Below the pieces are notes generated by a model. That model was not told the DNA's origin, searched no databases, and saw nothing but the letters and a program-made list of their open reading frames with translations. DNA of 64,000 bases, from contig JAKSXM010000007.1 of assembly GCA_022575985.1 (NCBI GenBank), positions 12,960,501-13,024,500 on the forward strand. The letters are read 5' to 3'. The stretch's first letter is position 1; each line of letters starts with the position of its first letter. This document shows positions 30,445 through 41,900 of the stretch, in pieces. Source of the stretch: Anagrus nilaparvatae. Lineage: Eukaryota; Arthropoda; Insecta; Hymenoptera; Mymaridae. The position numbers and the translations under genes were made by a program.

Positions 30445-31725
30445 TTTTGGATACTACATCAGGGTGACAAGATATTTTAGCCTATAAATATGAGAAGTAA
30501 ATTATATAATTAGGAATGCTTATAGTGTTATATGTTCAAAAATTTTCTTAGCAAATGATTTAAAGTACTTTTGACCAGAAATTTAAACAATGTATTTTAG
30601 ATACTTTCCTGTAAAAATTACGAAAAATAGCTATTAATTACTTCAAGATTGTAATGCATATTTCAAAACTATGAGATGATAACTAAAACCGGTTTTCGTG
30701 ATCACGTATTGAATACAAAAATCATGTAGATAACATAACTTTAACCAGGAACTCAATAATATATTTTGTTTCACTTTACTGTAATAAGACCAAATAATGG
30801 TTGTTTATACTTTCAAATCTTAGGTTACAAAATCTCCAACCCTAATCCATTCATTGACAATTTGAATAAAAAGTCAAATCTAGTTTTCGCGATATTTTAT
30901 AAGAAAAATAAAAAGAAATTTCAGTTTTTTGCATTTTTAAGTTCAAATATCTCAAAAATGTGTCGCAATAGTGAAAAATTTCTAACTCCATCTAGTTGGG
31001 GATAATCAAATCCATTCAGTGAACAGTATCAAAAGTTGAATTTATTGAAAAATTGTTTTTGTCGGCCTGTGTAATTATTAGTGTCTTATTCTGTTTTTTA
31101 TTTTATTTTGTTTTTTTACATTTCGGTTTTCACTGGGAAAAAATGAGATATTTTCAACATAAAAAAACACCACCTCGAAGGATTTTCTGAAAACCGTACC
31201 TGTAAGCATGTCAATGATAGTTTTAATTAAATGGAATTTTTTAAAATTATGAAAATATGCACAGAGCTCTACCGGAATGTCGTAAGAGTTTATACACGCT
31301 AGAGTTTACAACATAATTGTAGAATGGCGTTTATAGATTCAGCTAAAAATGATTCGCTATTTTATTTTTAAGCCAGACTTTCTTACAATTTTATTTGTTA
31401 GTGTTTTTAATTTTGGTCCAATAGGTTGTTAGGTAGTGAAAATAAATTTAACGATTTGAAGAGAAAATTCGATGTTTATACGAGATTAATTGTTACTCTA
31501 TTTTATATTCCTATAGGAATTTTTAAAGTCACGAATTTCAGAAATTTTACTCATTTTATAACAAATTTTAAAAGGGCATATTACTCGTATACATTTAAAT
31601 ATGAAATAACTTTTATTTAATTCTTTAATTTTTTTCTTATATAGATATTTAATGTTAATTTAATTTTTTTGAAAGGAATTATTTTGAAGTCATATTTTTT
31701 AAAAACAAATAATTTTTATTTAAAA
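30445..31725. other. No recognisable gene
   Basis: AT-rich. Two frames of 64-79 codons lack recognisable similarity. Confidence 0.4.
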
Positions 31726-31727
31726 TC

Positions 31728-32470
31728 TTTTTGGAATGTATTTTCACAACAAAACCTGTTAGACCTGTCCTACGAAACTTCAATAGCCACACTTCCCTGA
31801 TAGCCAAAACTTTACATTTTCATTTATACCCTTGTATCAATAAACCAAAATCATATATAAAAAATAGCATTGACCTATGCAATAAAATCAGAGGTACATT
31901 TTTTCCACATATCCACAAAATATTGTCGTTTTATAATAGTGCATTAATTACCGATTTTCCACTGGATTTGATAATCAATAGCCTAGACAGATAATACACC
32001 ACTATTAATAATAACTGCCAAACTCCATACAACGAAATGGTAAATCATATCAAGTATTTATACAACAACACTTATTGCACATTCAACTCTGTCACAAACA
32101 AACAGCTTACAGGCACTCCAATGGATTCTGTTATATCATTTTTATTTGCTGACATTGTCATGGATGATTTAAAAACTGAATGCATCAACGTTTTAGATTA
32201 CACTGCTTTTATAGATGTGGACCATATTACCCTATGTATATTAGAGAAAAAAATTAATTAATGCATATTACCCTAATTTATATTTAACCACATAATTAGA
32301 AGCTTTCTTGATACAACTTTAATTAAAAACAGCAGTAATATCATTAGTACCAACTGGTACAGAAAAAGCACTTTTTCTGACAGAATCTTACATTTTAATT
32401 CTAACCACTTACTACACCAGAAAATTGCTATAGTATACAACCTTGTCGATCTATGTCTAATTTTGTCTGA
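31728..32470 (+). pseudogene. Penelope-like element reverse transcriptase relic
   Basis: Three reading-frame pieces in order match Penelope-like RT. First comes RPVLRNFNSHTSLIAKTLH with CINKPKSYIKNSIDL and a decayed LVSLDVVSLFT-like block ending FPLDLIINSLDR. Second is YCTFNSVTNKQLTGTPMDSV with FLFADIVMDDL (the GTPMGSPLSP and ADLVMQDLE region), with the catalytic YVDD decayed to FIDVD. Third, from about 32,290, is FLDTTLIKNSSN with NWYRKSTFSDRILHFNSNH. There are stops and frameshifts throughout, and no GIY-YIG endonuclease is seen. It lies antisense to the Toll remnant. Confidence 0.72.
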
Positions 32471-32640
32471 TTAGCTATGTAATGTGATAGCTTTGATTTA
32501 CCGCTGAAGTTAAGCAAAATCCGCTAGGAAATAGTGCCTTTTCATTATAAAAATAGCCCATTTTTGCCCAATGATCAAAATAATTGAAACATAAAACCGA
32601 ATAAGACACGCTCTAATAGTTAAAGTTTTATACTATTTAC

Positions 32641-32887
32641 ATTAATCGTAGTAAACGAATTATTTCTTGAAATGAGAGAGTCAGATCTATCATATAGCCA
32701 TTCTTTAAAATAGTTGCTTATGTTATTATTTGACAAATCTACTTTTTTTAAATTTTTTAAACAAAAAGGAGAAATTGTCGCTGCTGAATCATTATAGTTC
32801 AATTTCGAAAATTTATTGTTTTTTAAATAAACGTATTTTAATCTTTTAAGCCCAGAAAATGCCTTTCTTCCAATTGTTTTTATTTGA
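32641..32887 (-). pseudogene. Toll paralogue A, exon 3 remnant (LRRs)
   Basis: Equivalent to gene B exon 3 (42,496-42,196) from the motif QIKTIGRKAFSGLK onward. It reads LRRs ...YVYLKNNKFSKLNYND, KKVDLSNNNISNYF and RNNSFTTIN without a stop, to a donor AAT|GTAAAT at the same place as in B. Its 5' end is cut by the poly(A) end of LINE copy 3. Confidence 0.82.
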
Positions 32888-33197
32888 TTATTTTTTTTTT
32901 TTTTTTTTTTTTTTTTTAAGGGAAATATGTGAATCTTACATCAGCCATGGAGTGTTTGCGGGCCTTAAAGACCCGCAAATTTCCATGACCGCCCAGTTGT
33001 ACAAAGTGTACAACCGGGAGACCACCAGCGAACGCGGTCGCCGGCTACGCCCCAGATTTTTACTGGATAAACACACTTTAAACCCCCCGCGCTTGTTTGT
33101 CCCAAACCGGAACTCCCTTTTCAGGTGTTCAGGTTGGGACGCGCAGCCTAGGCAGCTGGCCGCTGCCTTCCCCTCTGCCTAGGGGCAGGAGAGCTCT

Positions 33198-35950
33198 CTA
33201 CGATAGAAAGCCCTCCTCCTTCTTCTGCAACAAGGTGGTCCTTACGTACTCTGCTACTTTGTTCCAGTTTTCGGAACTCCGTAGCATTTCCGGGACCACC
33301 GTCTCCGGCCTCCAAATCGGGAAGGGCGGGCGCCCCCCCGAGTAGCGAACACATTCGAAGAATGTGTGCTCTACTGTATCATCCACGCCCAGACAGTGCA
33401 AGCACTCCTTTGTTGCCACCTTATGCCAATGCTTCAACATGACACGGAAGTACCCGTGTCCAGTTAAGAACTGGGTAAGGTAGAAATCCACCTCCCCATG
33501 CTGTCGTCCCATCCATGCCTGCAGGTCTGAGATCAGTCTGCGTGTCCATAGAGCATTTTTTTCTTGGTTCTTTTTCCATCGCTTCTTCCATGCTTTCATA
33601 GAGTTGAACGGGCGCGAGTGGAAGCCACTTCGCGCTCATCTACGCTCTCGTAGATGAATTTCCGCTCCAACGCTAGCAGGTCAATGGGTATCACCGAAGC
33701 AACAACCTGGATCGCCTCTAGAGATACCGTGTGGTATCCGCAGGCGATCCTCACTGCCGCTTGCCTCTGTACCGACGATATTTTTCGTCTGTACTTGGCA
33801 GTTTCTGTGGTCTTCGCCCAGACTTCTGATCCGTAGAGCAGGACAGAGTTGACGACTGACATCAGGAGCCTTCGCTTCCCTGATTTGGGTCCCCCAATGT
33901 TGGCCATGAGCCTTGACAGGGAGGATGCGGCCGACGCTGCCTTTTCACACGACCTCTGAATTTGCTCCCAGAAGGTCAGCTTGTTATCAAGCTGAACTCC
34001 CAGGTATTTCACCGATGTTCTGGTTCGTATCGTGTGAGGGTTTCCGCCGTCGTCGATAATTACATCGAAGTCGCTGGGAACTCTTCGACGAGTCAGCAGT
34101 ACGATCTCCGTTTTTGGGATCGCAAGCTGGAGCCCGTGATCGCCCATCCAGAGGTTGATCCGTCTCATGATTAGATTCAACCTCTCCTGGGTCACTTCCA
34201 TGTCCCTGCCAGTTATGGTCAGGGCCACGTCGTCGGCGTACCCGATCAGGGAAACTCCTTCCGGGAGGTGGACGCGCAGCAAGCCATCGTAAAAGGCATT
34301 CCGCAGGTCGGGCCGAGAACCGAACCTTGCGCGATGCCTGCACTCAAAACCCTTTCACGCCTTCCATCGAGCGTGTCATAGAGCGGTCTCCGGTCCCGCA
34401 GGTAATCCTTTAGTACGTTACCCAGATACCGGGGTATCCGGAAATCGTACTCGAGGGACCGGATCATGTCATCCCACCTGGCTGAGTTGAAAGCGTTTTT
34501 GACGTCCAGCGTTTTGACGTCCCCTTGCCCTTGTTCAAGAGCACGAGACGTGCCACCTTCCACTGCTTTGGGAACACTCCAGCCACCAAACACGCATTGA
34601 ACATGCTTAACAGGATACCAGGGATTACTTTGATCGCTCTTTTGAGCACTTCCGCCGGTATCCCGTCCGGCCTAGGCGCCTTGCCATTTTTCATGGCCTT
34701 TATGGCCTTGACCATCTCGCCTTCGCTGAACAGCGGCACCTCCTCCCTGGGTGTTACCTCTACCGGGTTTCCCCGGATGGGCCTCTCAGGGAAGAGAGCA
34801 CCAATGATCCGCTCGGTCAACTCCGCGTCCATCATGTTGTCAGTCCCCCGGTTCAGCTTGCCCATTACGACTTTGTAACCTAGACCCCAGGGGTCCTTGT
34901 TTACGTCTTCGCGTAATGAACGCAGACATTGAGCCTTACTTTGGCGGATGGCCTTGGCCAGCCGGTGTTTGGCATCCTTGTGTACCTGGGAGAGCGCAGC
35001 AGCTTCGGGTCTGTCCCGTGCTCGTTGGGCCCTTCGTCGCGTCCTGTGGCATTCCTTTCGGAGCTCAGCTATTTCGGAGTCCACCAGAACACTGGTTTTC
35101 TCCCTTTCCAGGGCCTGCGGCGAGGCATCGAGGCATCGCAAGCCCCGCGTAATAGAGACGTTACTTTCTTAACCAGGGTTTCGGCCTCTCGTGGGCTTGT
35201 AGCCCCTCCTCGCCAAGCGGGGATCGACGCTGACTCGATTCGAAGGTATTCCTCGAATCTGTTCTCGTCGATCTTTGAAATATTCCAGCCAAGGGGACGC
35301 CTCCTGTAGGGAGGACGTTGTGAGTTTTTTTCCATTACCCGGAAGGCAATGTAGTTGTGATCGCTACCATTGTAGCCATCCATCACCCTCCAGTCGCCTA
35401 TTCTCCTAGACGCAGCTTCTGTTGCGAAGGTTATGTCTGGGATAGAGATACCCCACCCCGCCCTCTCGTAGGTGGGCCTGTTTCCTCTATTCTGGACCAC
35501 TAGTTTGCATCTAGCAGCCATTTCGAGTACCATTTGTCCCCTTAGGTTGGTCGTCGGCATGCCCCACTCTAGGGCCCTGGCATTGATGTCTCCGCCAAGG
35601 ATAACGCCACCAGTTGCCGCTCGTACCGTGTTCTCGATGCTGGCTAGCTTTGCAGCGAGCACCTCCGAGCTGTCGTTAGGGGAGAGATAACAACTTATAT
35701 AAGTCGTCTCTCCGCACTTAGCCCAAACGTGGCAATTCCCTTTTCCTGTATGGGATAGGGACGTTTGGGCTCTGCCTCGAAGCCATATGGCGCAGCAGAG
35801 AGCGTCATCGGAAACCCAGTACTTGTGGTTCATGTTGTAAGATTGCTCGCTTAGTAAGAGGATATTTAAATCTTCTTCGCGGGCAATCTGCTCCAACAGT
35901 GCACCAGCTTCCCGGGCATGTCTCATGTTCCCTTGGAGAACTTTGATCAT
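33198..35950 (-). pseudogene. LINE copy 3 ORF2, multiply broken
   Basis: Starts MIKVLQGNMRHAREAGALL at 35,950, overlapping the ORF1 stop as ATGA. The endonuclease is complete (GGDINARALEWG, IPDITFAT, SDHNYIAF). A frameshift near 35,090 leads into the linker and RT start. Near 34,515 an internal deletion equivalent to copy-1 9,004-9,240 joins LNKGKG to TLDVKNAFNSARW. Further frame changes follow near 34,300 and 33,600. YADDVAL and the C-terminal zinc cluster are still legible. Not functional. Confidence 0.87.
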
Positions 35951-36142
35951 TTCCGATGACACCTGTTTTTTGCCACAGCCAGAGCCTCCCGGTAACTGGG
36001 GCAGTTTCCCTCTCCTGGATAGTGCTCCGTGGAGCACTTATCCTTTCTGGACTTGCAGAGGAAGCACTTAGGCTTATCCTTGCTGCATTCTGCCCTTTTA
36101 TGTCCATCTTCGCCACATTTAAGGCACGCCTTGTTACGCCTT
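35951..36142 (-). pseudogene. LINE copy 3 ORF1 C-terminus (zinc knuckles)
   Basis: Minus strand reads ACLKCGEDGHKRAEC (CX2CX4HX4C) and then KCFLCKSRKDKC...H...C as in copy 2, ending in the TGA that overlaps ORF2. The first zinc knuckle is lost at the 5' truncation. Confidence 0.78.
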
Positions 36143-36143
36143 G

Positions 36144-36329
36144 TACTTTTCTTGTTAAATTATTCATTTTTATAAATCTTATGCTTACATATTTATTATT
36201 TTCGTAAGATTTACCCAAATCAATTGAATTCCCATATTCTTCCTTTAGTTCAGTAATTGTATCAAAATGAAGAGTTAGAGAAGAAGTTATCAGCAATAAA
36301 AATAAAAGAATATAAAACGCAGCTAACAT
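36144..36329 (-). pseudogene. Toll paralogue A, exon 1 remnant
   Basis: Encodes a hydrophobic signal peptide (MLAAFYILLFLLLITSSL) and YGNSIDLGKSYENNKY...KMNNLTRKV, paralogous to gene B exon 1 (44,582 onward). It is cut after the equivalent of codon 60 by LINE copy 3. The 5' flank matches that of gene B (36,480-36,640 against 45,135-45,300), so promoter and start were duplicated together. Confidence 0.82.
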
Positions 36330-37775
36330 TTTTAAAGTTTTCAGATTAAAAAAAATCTGTTTTATTTGCAGGAAAAATAAAAATATTTTGTAACTAGGTA
36401 GTTAAGTTTCAAATTTTATAACTGAAGAGTAAACGTTAACTAACATCACATGAAGTATTTTGAAGAAAAATAAACATTTATATAAAATAAATAATGAACT
36501 ATCTACTATTATATTTGTCTTTACATTTCATAATTGATTACAGCATTAGAATAAGATTAGAAAAAAACTTCAAATGTTAAATTGGTATCTTATTTATAAT
36601 ATTTTATTTACCTAAATAATATTAATTTGAATGTTTTCATCGCCCATGATTTACAGATATTTATAAAAGGATTGAGTTTTTATTGACCAATACTGGGCAT
36701 AATCCTAAATAATATTATTTTAATCATATTCTTGATATTTGTCTCTGTGAAGCTAATATTGTTTACTATCTTAAATATACAAGTGGAATTTTTTTGTTTC
36801 CTCATGTAGGAGAACTATTGTGATAGGTAAAATTTTGAATTTTTTTTTCTGTGCATTAAAGCACGTTTTGAGACCCCTAGAAGTTATTTTTTAATTTCAC
36901 TGATTTGAATCTAAAATTTGTAAAAATTTTTGTCTTGAAATTTTCCCGTTAAAAAATAAAAGAACGTCATATTCTTTTTGCATGTAATAATACCTTTTTT
37001 TAAAATTTTTATTTCATTATTTTATCAGTCCAAAAATAATTTTATTTTTTTAAACAATAATTTTTTTTTAATTTTGGTCGTAACATCTAATTTTATCCAT
37101 GGTAGGTTAAAATGATCAAAGGGAAGATCATTTTTTAAATGTTTTTATGCTTTAAAGGGTATAATATTATTTTATTTCTTGAGGAACTGTAGTGCCAATA
37201 ATTTTGCAACGTTTTATAAGCTTGTTACATAGCAGATATTTTGCAAGTGTGTGTGACTTAAATGGTAAAGTTTTTTAATTGGACACTAAACATTTTTTGA
37301 AATTGTAATCTAAAAAAATAATTTTTTTAATTCTTTATCCTTCGTAAAAAGTCAAGAAGCCAAGAGAGCTTCTCTACTTTCAAATGACAAATAAATTATC
37401 ATAAAAATTATCAGATATTTTTAGTATCCAATTTTACATCAGTTTTATCAGCATTTTACAAAATAAATTTTTTTTTTTTTCAATATATTTTTTAGCTTAG
37501 TAATCAAATTTTTATTTAATTGAATAAAAATACGTAGCAATTAGTAAAAGATTTTTTAATTTTTTTATATTTTTTTTTCATTGGGAGAAAAATTAAAAAA
37601 AAATAAAAATACATATAAAATTATCAATATTCATTTCCAAATTAAATTTTAACGTCCTAAACTAAATATCATAATTTTTTTAAAATATGTTCAACATTTA
37701 AAAACAAATCATAATTTATTTCTTTGTTCAATTAAAATATGAGTTGTTATGCAGCTACATAATAATAATTTTTAG
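36330..37775. other. 5' flank of paralogue A and 3' flank of gene B
   Basis: The first 300 bases resemble the gene B upstream region; the rest is AT-rich with no coding frame. Confidence 0.5.
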
Positions 37776-38043
37776 GCATGATCACCCTATGTATGCAATA
37801 CATAGATGAAATCGGGCCTTATAAGTTTGTCAGGTCAAAAAACGGAAAAGTCTCCAAATTATCTATAACGTGGAAAAATTTGGTCTCCAGGTCATTCCGA
37901 TGCCTATAAATGCTAATACTGCCTTGGTGTGTGATGAAAAATAATAGTTTCAATTTATGAGGGTGTGGATCCCATCAGCGTTATTAAAGAGAAAATTCTA
38001 CTATATCTCGATGAAAAATACTCAATAAATATGTGATCATGCC
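37776..38043. mobile_element. Small inverted-repeat element (candidate)
   Basis: AGGCATGATCAC at the left and GTGATCATGCCT at the right, 268 bases overall, immediately 3' of gene B. The target duplication is not clear. Confidence 0.4.
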
Positions 38044-38087
38044 TGAAATAAAAAAGCCTTAGCTTTTTTATAATTCATTGCGATTTT

Positions 38088-38933
38088 TCATTTTAATACT
38101 GTAGAAGCTGGATCTGGTAAGGCTTTCAACAATTTTTCCCAGAAATATGGATCTCCCCATTTAATGTAAGTATTCAGTTGTAAATAACCCTTTAATTCAG
38201 AATCTAATCGTTTAAATTTTTTAATTTCTTCGTACCAAATTATAATAACTCGAGTTTGTCTGTTTTTTAACATTTCGCAGTAAGCGACACGGAATTCTAC
38301 CATTCCCCAAACACTTTTAATAAAGTTTTGTGATAGTACTATGATTGTGCATTTTGAATTCTTTACTGATTGTATAATTTTGCTGTGGATCCACTCGCCA
38401 GGTTCCCAATCTCGTAAGTGAATGCACACTTTGTATGATCTTGGCCCTTGTTCTATTTTTGGCAACAATTCTTCCAAGACAAAGTTTTCATCTTGATAAC
38501 AATAGCTAAGGAAAATATCAAATTGTTTATCAGGCTGTAGATCATCTTTATTGATCTAAAAATGACCAATGTTATGAGAATATAAAAATATTCTTATATG
38601 CATCCAGTATCTAATTAATAATGAAACTACAATTCCAACAATCAAAGCTAATGCAGAAATAATACAAATAATAACTAAATTTTTTAATTGAAAGAACCCT
38701 AAGCAGTGATCATTTTTAAATTGCTTAAATGACAATTCATTTTCAAAACAGGTGATAGCTCTTAGACCCTCAGTGTCAAAGCTAATTAAATTTTCATATT
38801 CCTCATCTAGAAGAGAGCAATCACATTTCCATGGATTGTTGTTAAGTTTTAATTTTGTAATTGATTTCAAATAATTTTGCAGCATTTTAGCATCTAACAA
38901 TGACGAGATTTTGTTACTTGCCAAGTTTAAATC
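38088..38933 (-). CDS. Gene B exon 5: LRR cap, transmembrane segment, TAG, TIR domain
   Basis: The acceptor TTTTCTTGCAG|GATTTAAAC opens with the LRR DLNLASNKISSLL. A C-terminal cap follows (NPWKCDCSLLDEEYENL), then a membrane segment (LVIICIISALALIVGIVVSL). The juxtamembrane IRIFLYSH aligns with the VWLYAH of Toll. After GHF comes TAG, then in the same frame KQFDIFLSYCYQDENFV (TIR box 1), RDWEPGEWIHSKI (box 2) and a final FWEKLL (box 3). The spacing YSH to FD matches Toll, so the TAG replaces one residue rather than marking an intron. Confidence 0.87.
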
Positions 38934-41900
38934 CTGCAAGAAAAGTGTTTTAGATTATTTTCTTTATTGTTAAAAATTTATTATTTATAACTTAGCATTC
39001 CCAGAGTTCCGCAATTCTTTAAAATTGAATCCGTTGGCAATTAGCCTACTTTTCCAACTTTTAAAGTTTGAATTCCGCAAGAGCTCAAGGTTGCTCAGGC
39101 CATGAATTTCCGAATAATGATATATTAGAAAATGCACCAAAAGATTAAGCATGAAATAATCAACCTTCTGGAAAAATAATTAAACGGACATCCAACTCAA
39201 AAAAAACTATTGTACACGCAAAATTCTTTCTGTTCATTGCTTTTTCGTAACTATAATATGATCTAAAGAACCGTATTAGCCGTATTAAAACAAAAAACGT
39301 ATTAGCAAGTTGTGCGCTCAATTTTTTTTCTAAAAGATTCATTATTTCAAGCGCAATCTTTTGGTAGATTTTTTCATATACAGTTTTTTCATAGAAGAGT
39401 CTCAAAAATTTAATGGAGTCAGACTTTTAACCGATATGAGCAATTATTTTAAAATTGATACTTAACTCGAGCCTGGAATCGTAAATTTTTTTTTTGAGGG
39501 CACATCGATATGACCCGTGTTTTCAGATAGTTTGAACCTTCAGAAAACCGAAAAAAATCGTGAACAAGAAATCGGCGATAGGTGCCAAAAAGATTTTTTC
39601 ACTTTTATGTCAAAAAACGTGTTTTTCGTATCTGAGCTACCCTAAATTTTTAAAATAACTTTTTAGGTAAAAAAACGTTTTTAAAATAGATAAGAAAATC
39701 TGATTGCCAGGGAAAAACCACTCCAGAAGAAAAAAACTTATCTTTTTCGGATGAAATTTAGCCAAGTTATCGCCAATTTAAGATTTTGCTCAAATTCGTC
39801 TTAAAAAAGATTGAAATTTTATTGAAAAAGCCTGTTTCTGAACTTTAAACATGCATTACTCGCTTGATTTTCATCGTAAAATAATAATTTTTTTTTTTAA
39901 ATCGATTAATTTTTTCCTGGCAATTCATTTCTTTAAGAAAGAAATCATTTTGATTGACCAAATTTCAATTTTTAGGTCAAAAGCCTTTGAAAACTGTAAG
40001 TAGCAAGATTTACTTAACACAGTTTTTGATCTAAAAATTAAAATTTTGTCAATAAAAATAATTTTTTTCTTAGAGAAATGAATTGCCAGGAAAAAATTAA
40101 TCGATTTTTAAAAAAAATTATTATTTAACGATGAAAATCAAGCGAGTAATGCATGTTTAAAGTTCAGAAACAGGCTTTTTTCAATAAAATTTCAATCTTT
40201 TTTAAGACGCATTTGAGCAAAATCTTAAATTGACGATAATTTGGCTAAATTTCATCCGAAAAAGATAAGTTTTTTTTTCTTCTGGAGTGGTTTTTCCCTG
40301 AAAATCAGATTTTCTTATCTATTTTACAAAAGTTTTTTTACCTAAAAAGTTATTTTAAAAATTTAGGGTAGCTCAGATACGAAAAACACGTTTTTTGACA
40401 TAAAAGTGAAAAAATCTTTTTGGCATCTATCGCCGATTTCTTGTTCACAATTTTTTTCGGTTTTCTGAAGGTTCAAACTATCTGAGAACAAGGGTCATAT
40501 CGATGTGCCCTCAAAAAAAAAAATTTACGATTCCAGGCTCGAATTAAGTATCAATTTTAAAATAATTGCTCATATATAATCATACAAAAGATGTAAAATT
40601 ACGGGCTTTTATAGTAAGTAAGTTTAGTTTAGTTTTATATTAGTAAACTTTTGAAAAAAGCGGTTAACTATAGTAAGAAATTTGTTCACTGAAATTTTGA
40701 ATAACCGCTATATATTATCTTTCGTATTAATAAAACAAACAGTTGCAGAACTCGAACGATCTTAAGCTTGATAATCTCTTATGGAACTCGACAATTTTTA
40801 AGCAAGTATGCGAAATTCGGTAACCGCTTTTAATTTTAAAATATAAGTATTTAATATTAAAATCATATTACTTTTATGTTAGTATTTAAAATATTTTCAT
40901 CATATTCACTTATAAGATTGTTTGATAAATCTAATAATTCCACCTTATCGTAACCTGGTTTGTCCATATCTGGAAATCTCGTTATATTATTTGAATCCAT
41001 GTATAACCAAATTCTTGAAACATTTTGTATGCTAGAGAGTTCTGGAAATTTAAAAAGACTTCTCTTTGAACAATTAACAGATATTAGGTCATCAAAAGGC
41101 CTTTTCCGACAATCGCAAACATTTGTGCATGCGTCTTCAGATGAAAAGTTATGATACTGAACATTGCATTCAAAACTTTTATAATCCAAGTCAGGTATTT
41201 TGATACCACTGTTAAAATCTGAACCATTACAAATAAGCTCGTCCACATTAAAACCAACTCTAGTTTGATTTATTTGGATATACTTGAGAAAATCATAAAT
41301 TTCACAGTCACATTTGATCGGATTATTGCCTATATTAATAAACAAGTCATAAGGTTTATATCCCTTGCTGCGTCCAATAATTTTTGAATCTACTGATATT
41401 CGAGAAATGTCATTGAAACTAAGATCAATGTAAGAGTTACGTAAACATCCATTAATAATGTCTTTCACCTGCAATAAGTAATAGTATGTTACTAAGGTGT
41501 TAGAAAAAAGTTTATTTTTGGTATTTTTTGCTATCATGTCACAAAATCGTATAAAAGCGTCTAACTACCATGGCGTTCGCATTCCCTGACCAAAGAGATT
41601 ATAAGCTCTTTGACCCTGACGTGCGATGCTAATAAGTCTTACCCGCAGCGCCTATTTTTTTTAATTTTTCGATTTTACCGACGCTGGAAAGTGACTGAAG
41701 CTTTGTAAAACGAGTTGTTAATTACTAAGATTTTTCGAATTATTTATTAAATATTTTTGTCTTTTATTAATTAATCAGTGTTTTATTGTCGAATACTTAA
41801 AAAAAATTTAAAAATTTTGTATTCCCGAAGCACCACGACGAGGGACTTTGGATAAGGTCTGTATTTCTCAGACATGTTTCTTATAATAAATCATTTTATT

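Larger units (their letters stand above)
32891..36142 (-). mobile_element. R1-clade LINE, copy 3
   Basis: Minus strand: the end of ORF1 (zinc knuckles), ORF2, 3' UTR and a 27-base poly(A) (32,917-32,891). Same family as copies 1 and 2. It is 5'-truncated between the first and second zinc knuckles and inserted into Toll paralogue A. No target duplication is evident; instead host sequence is missing across the site. Confidence 0.9.

Noticed and set aside
35805..36329. A single 174-residue protein starting with a signal peptide
   Set aside because: It is an accidental fusion of Toll exon 1 with an out-of-frame part of LINE copy 3.
38500..38580. An intron removing the TAG in gene B exon 5
   Set aside because: The spacing of flanking residues to Toll is exact, and no donor upstream would keep the transmembrane segment. 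Not excluded without RNA data.
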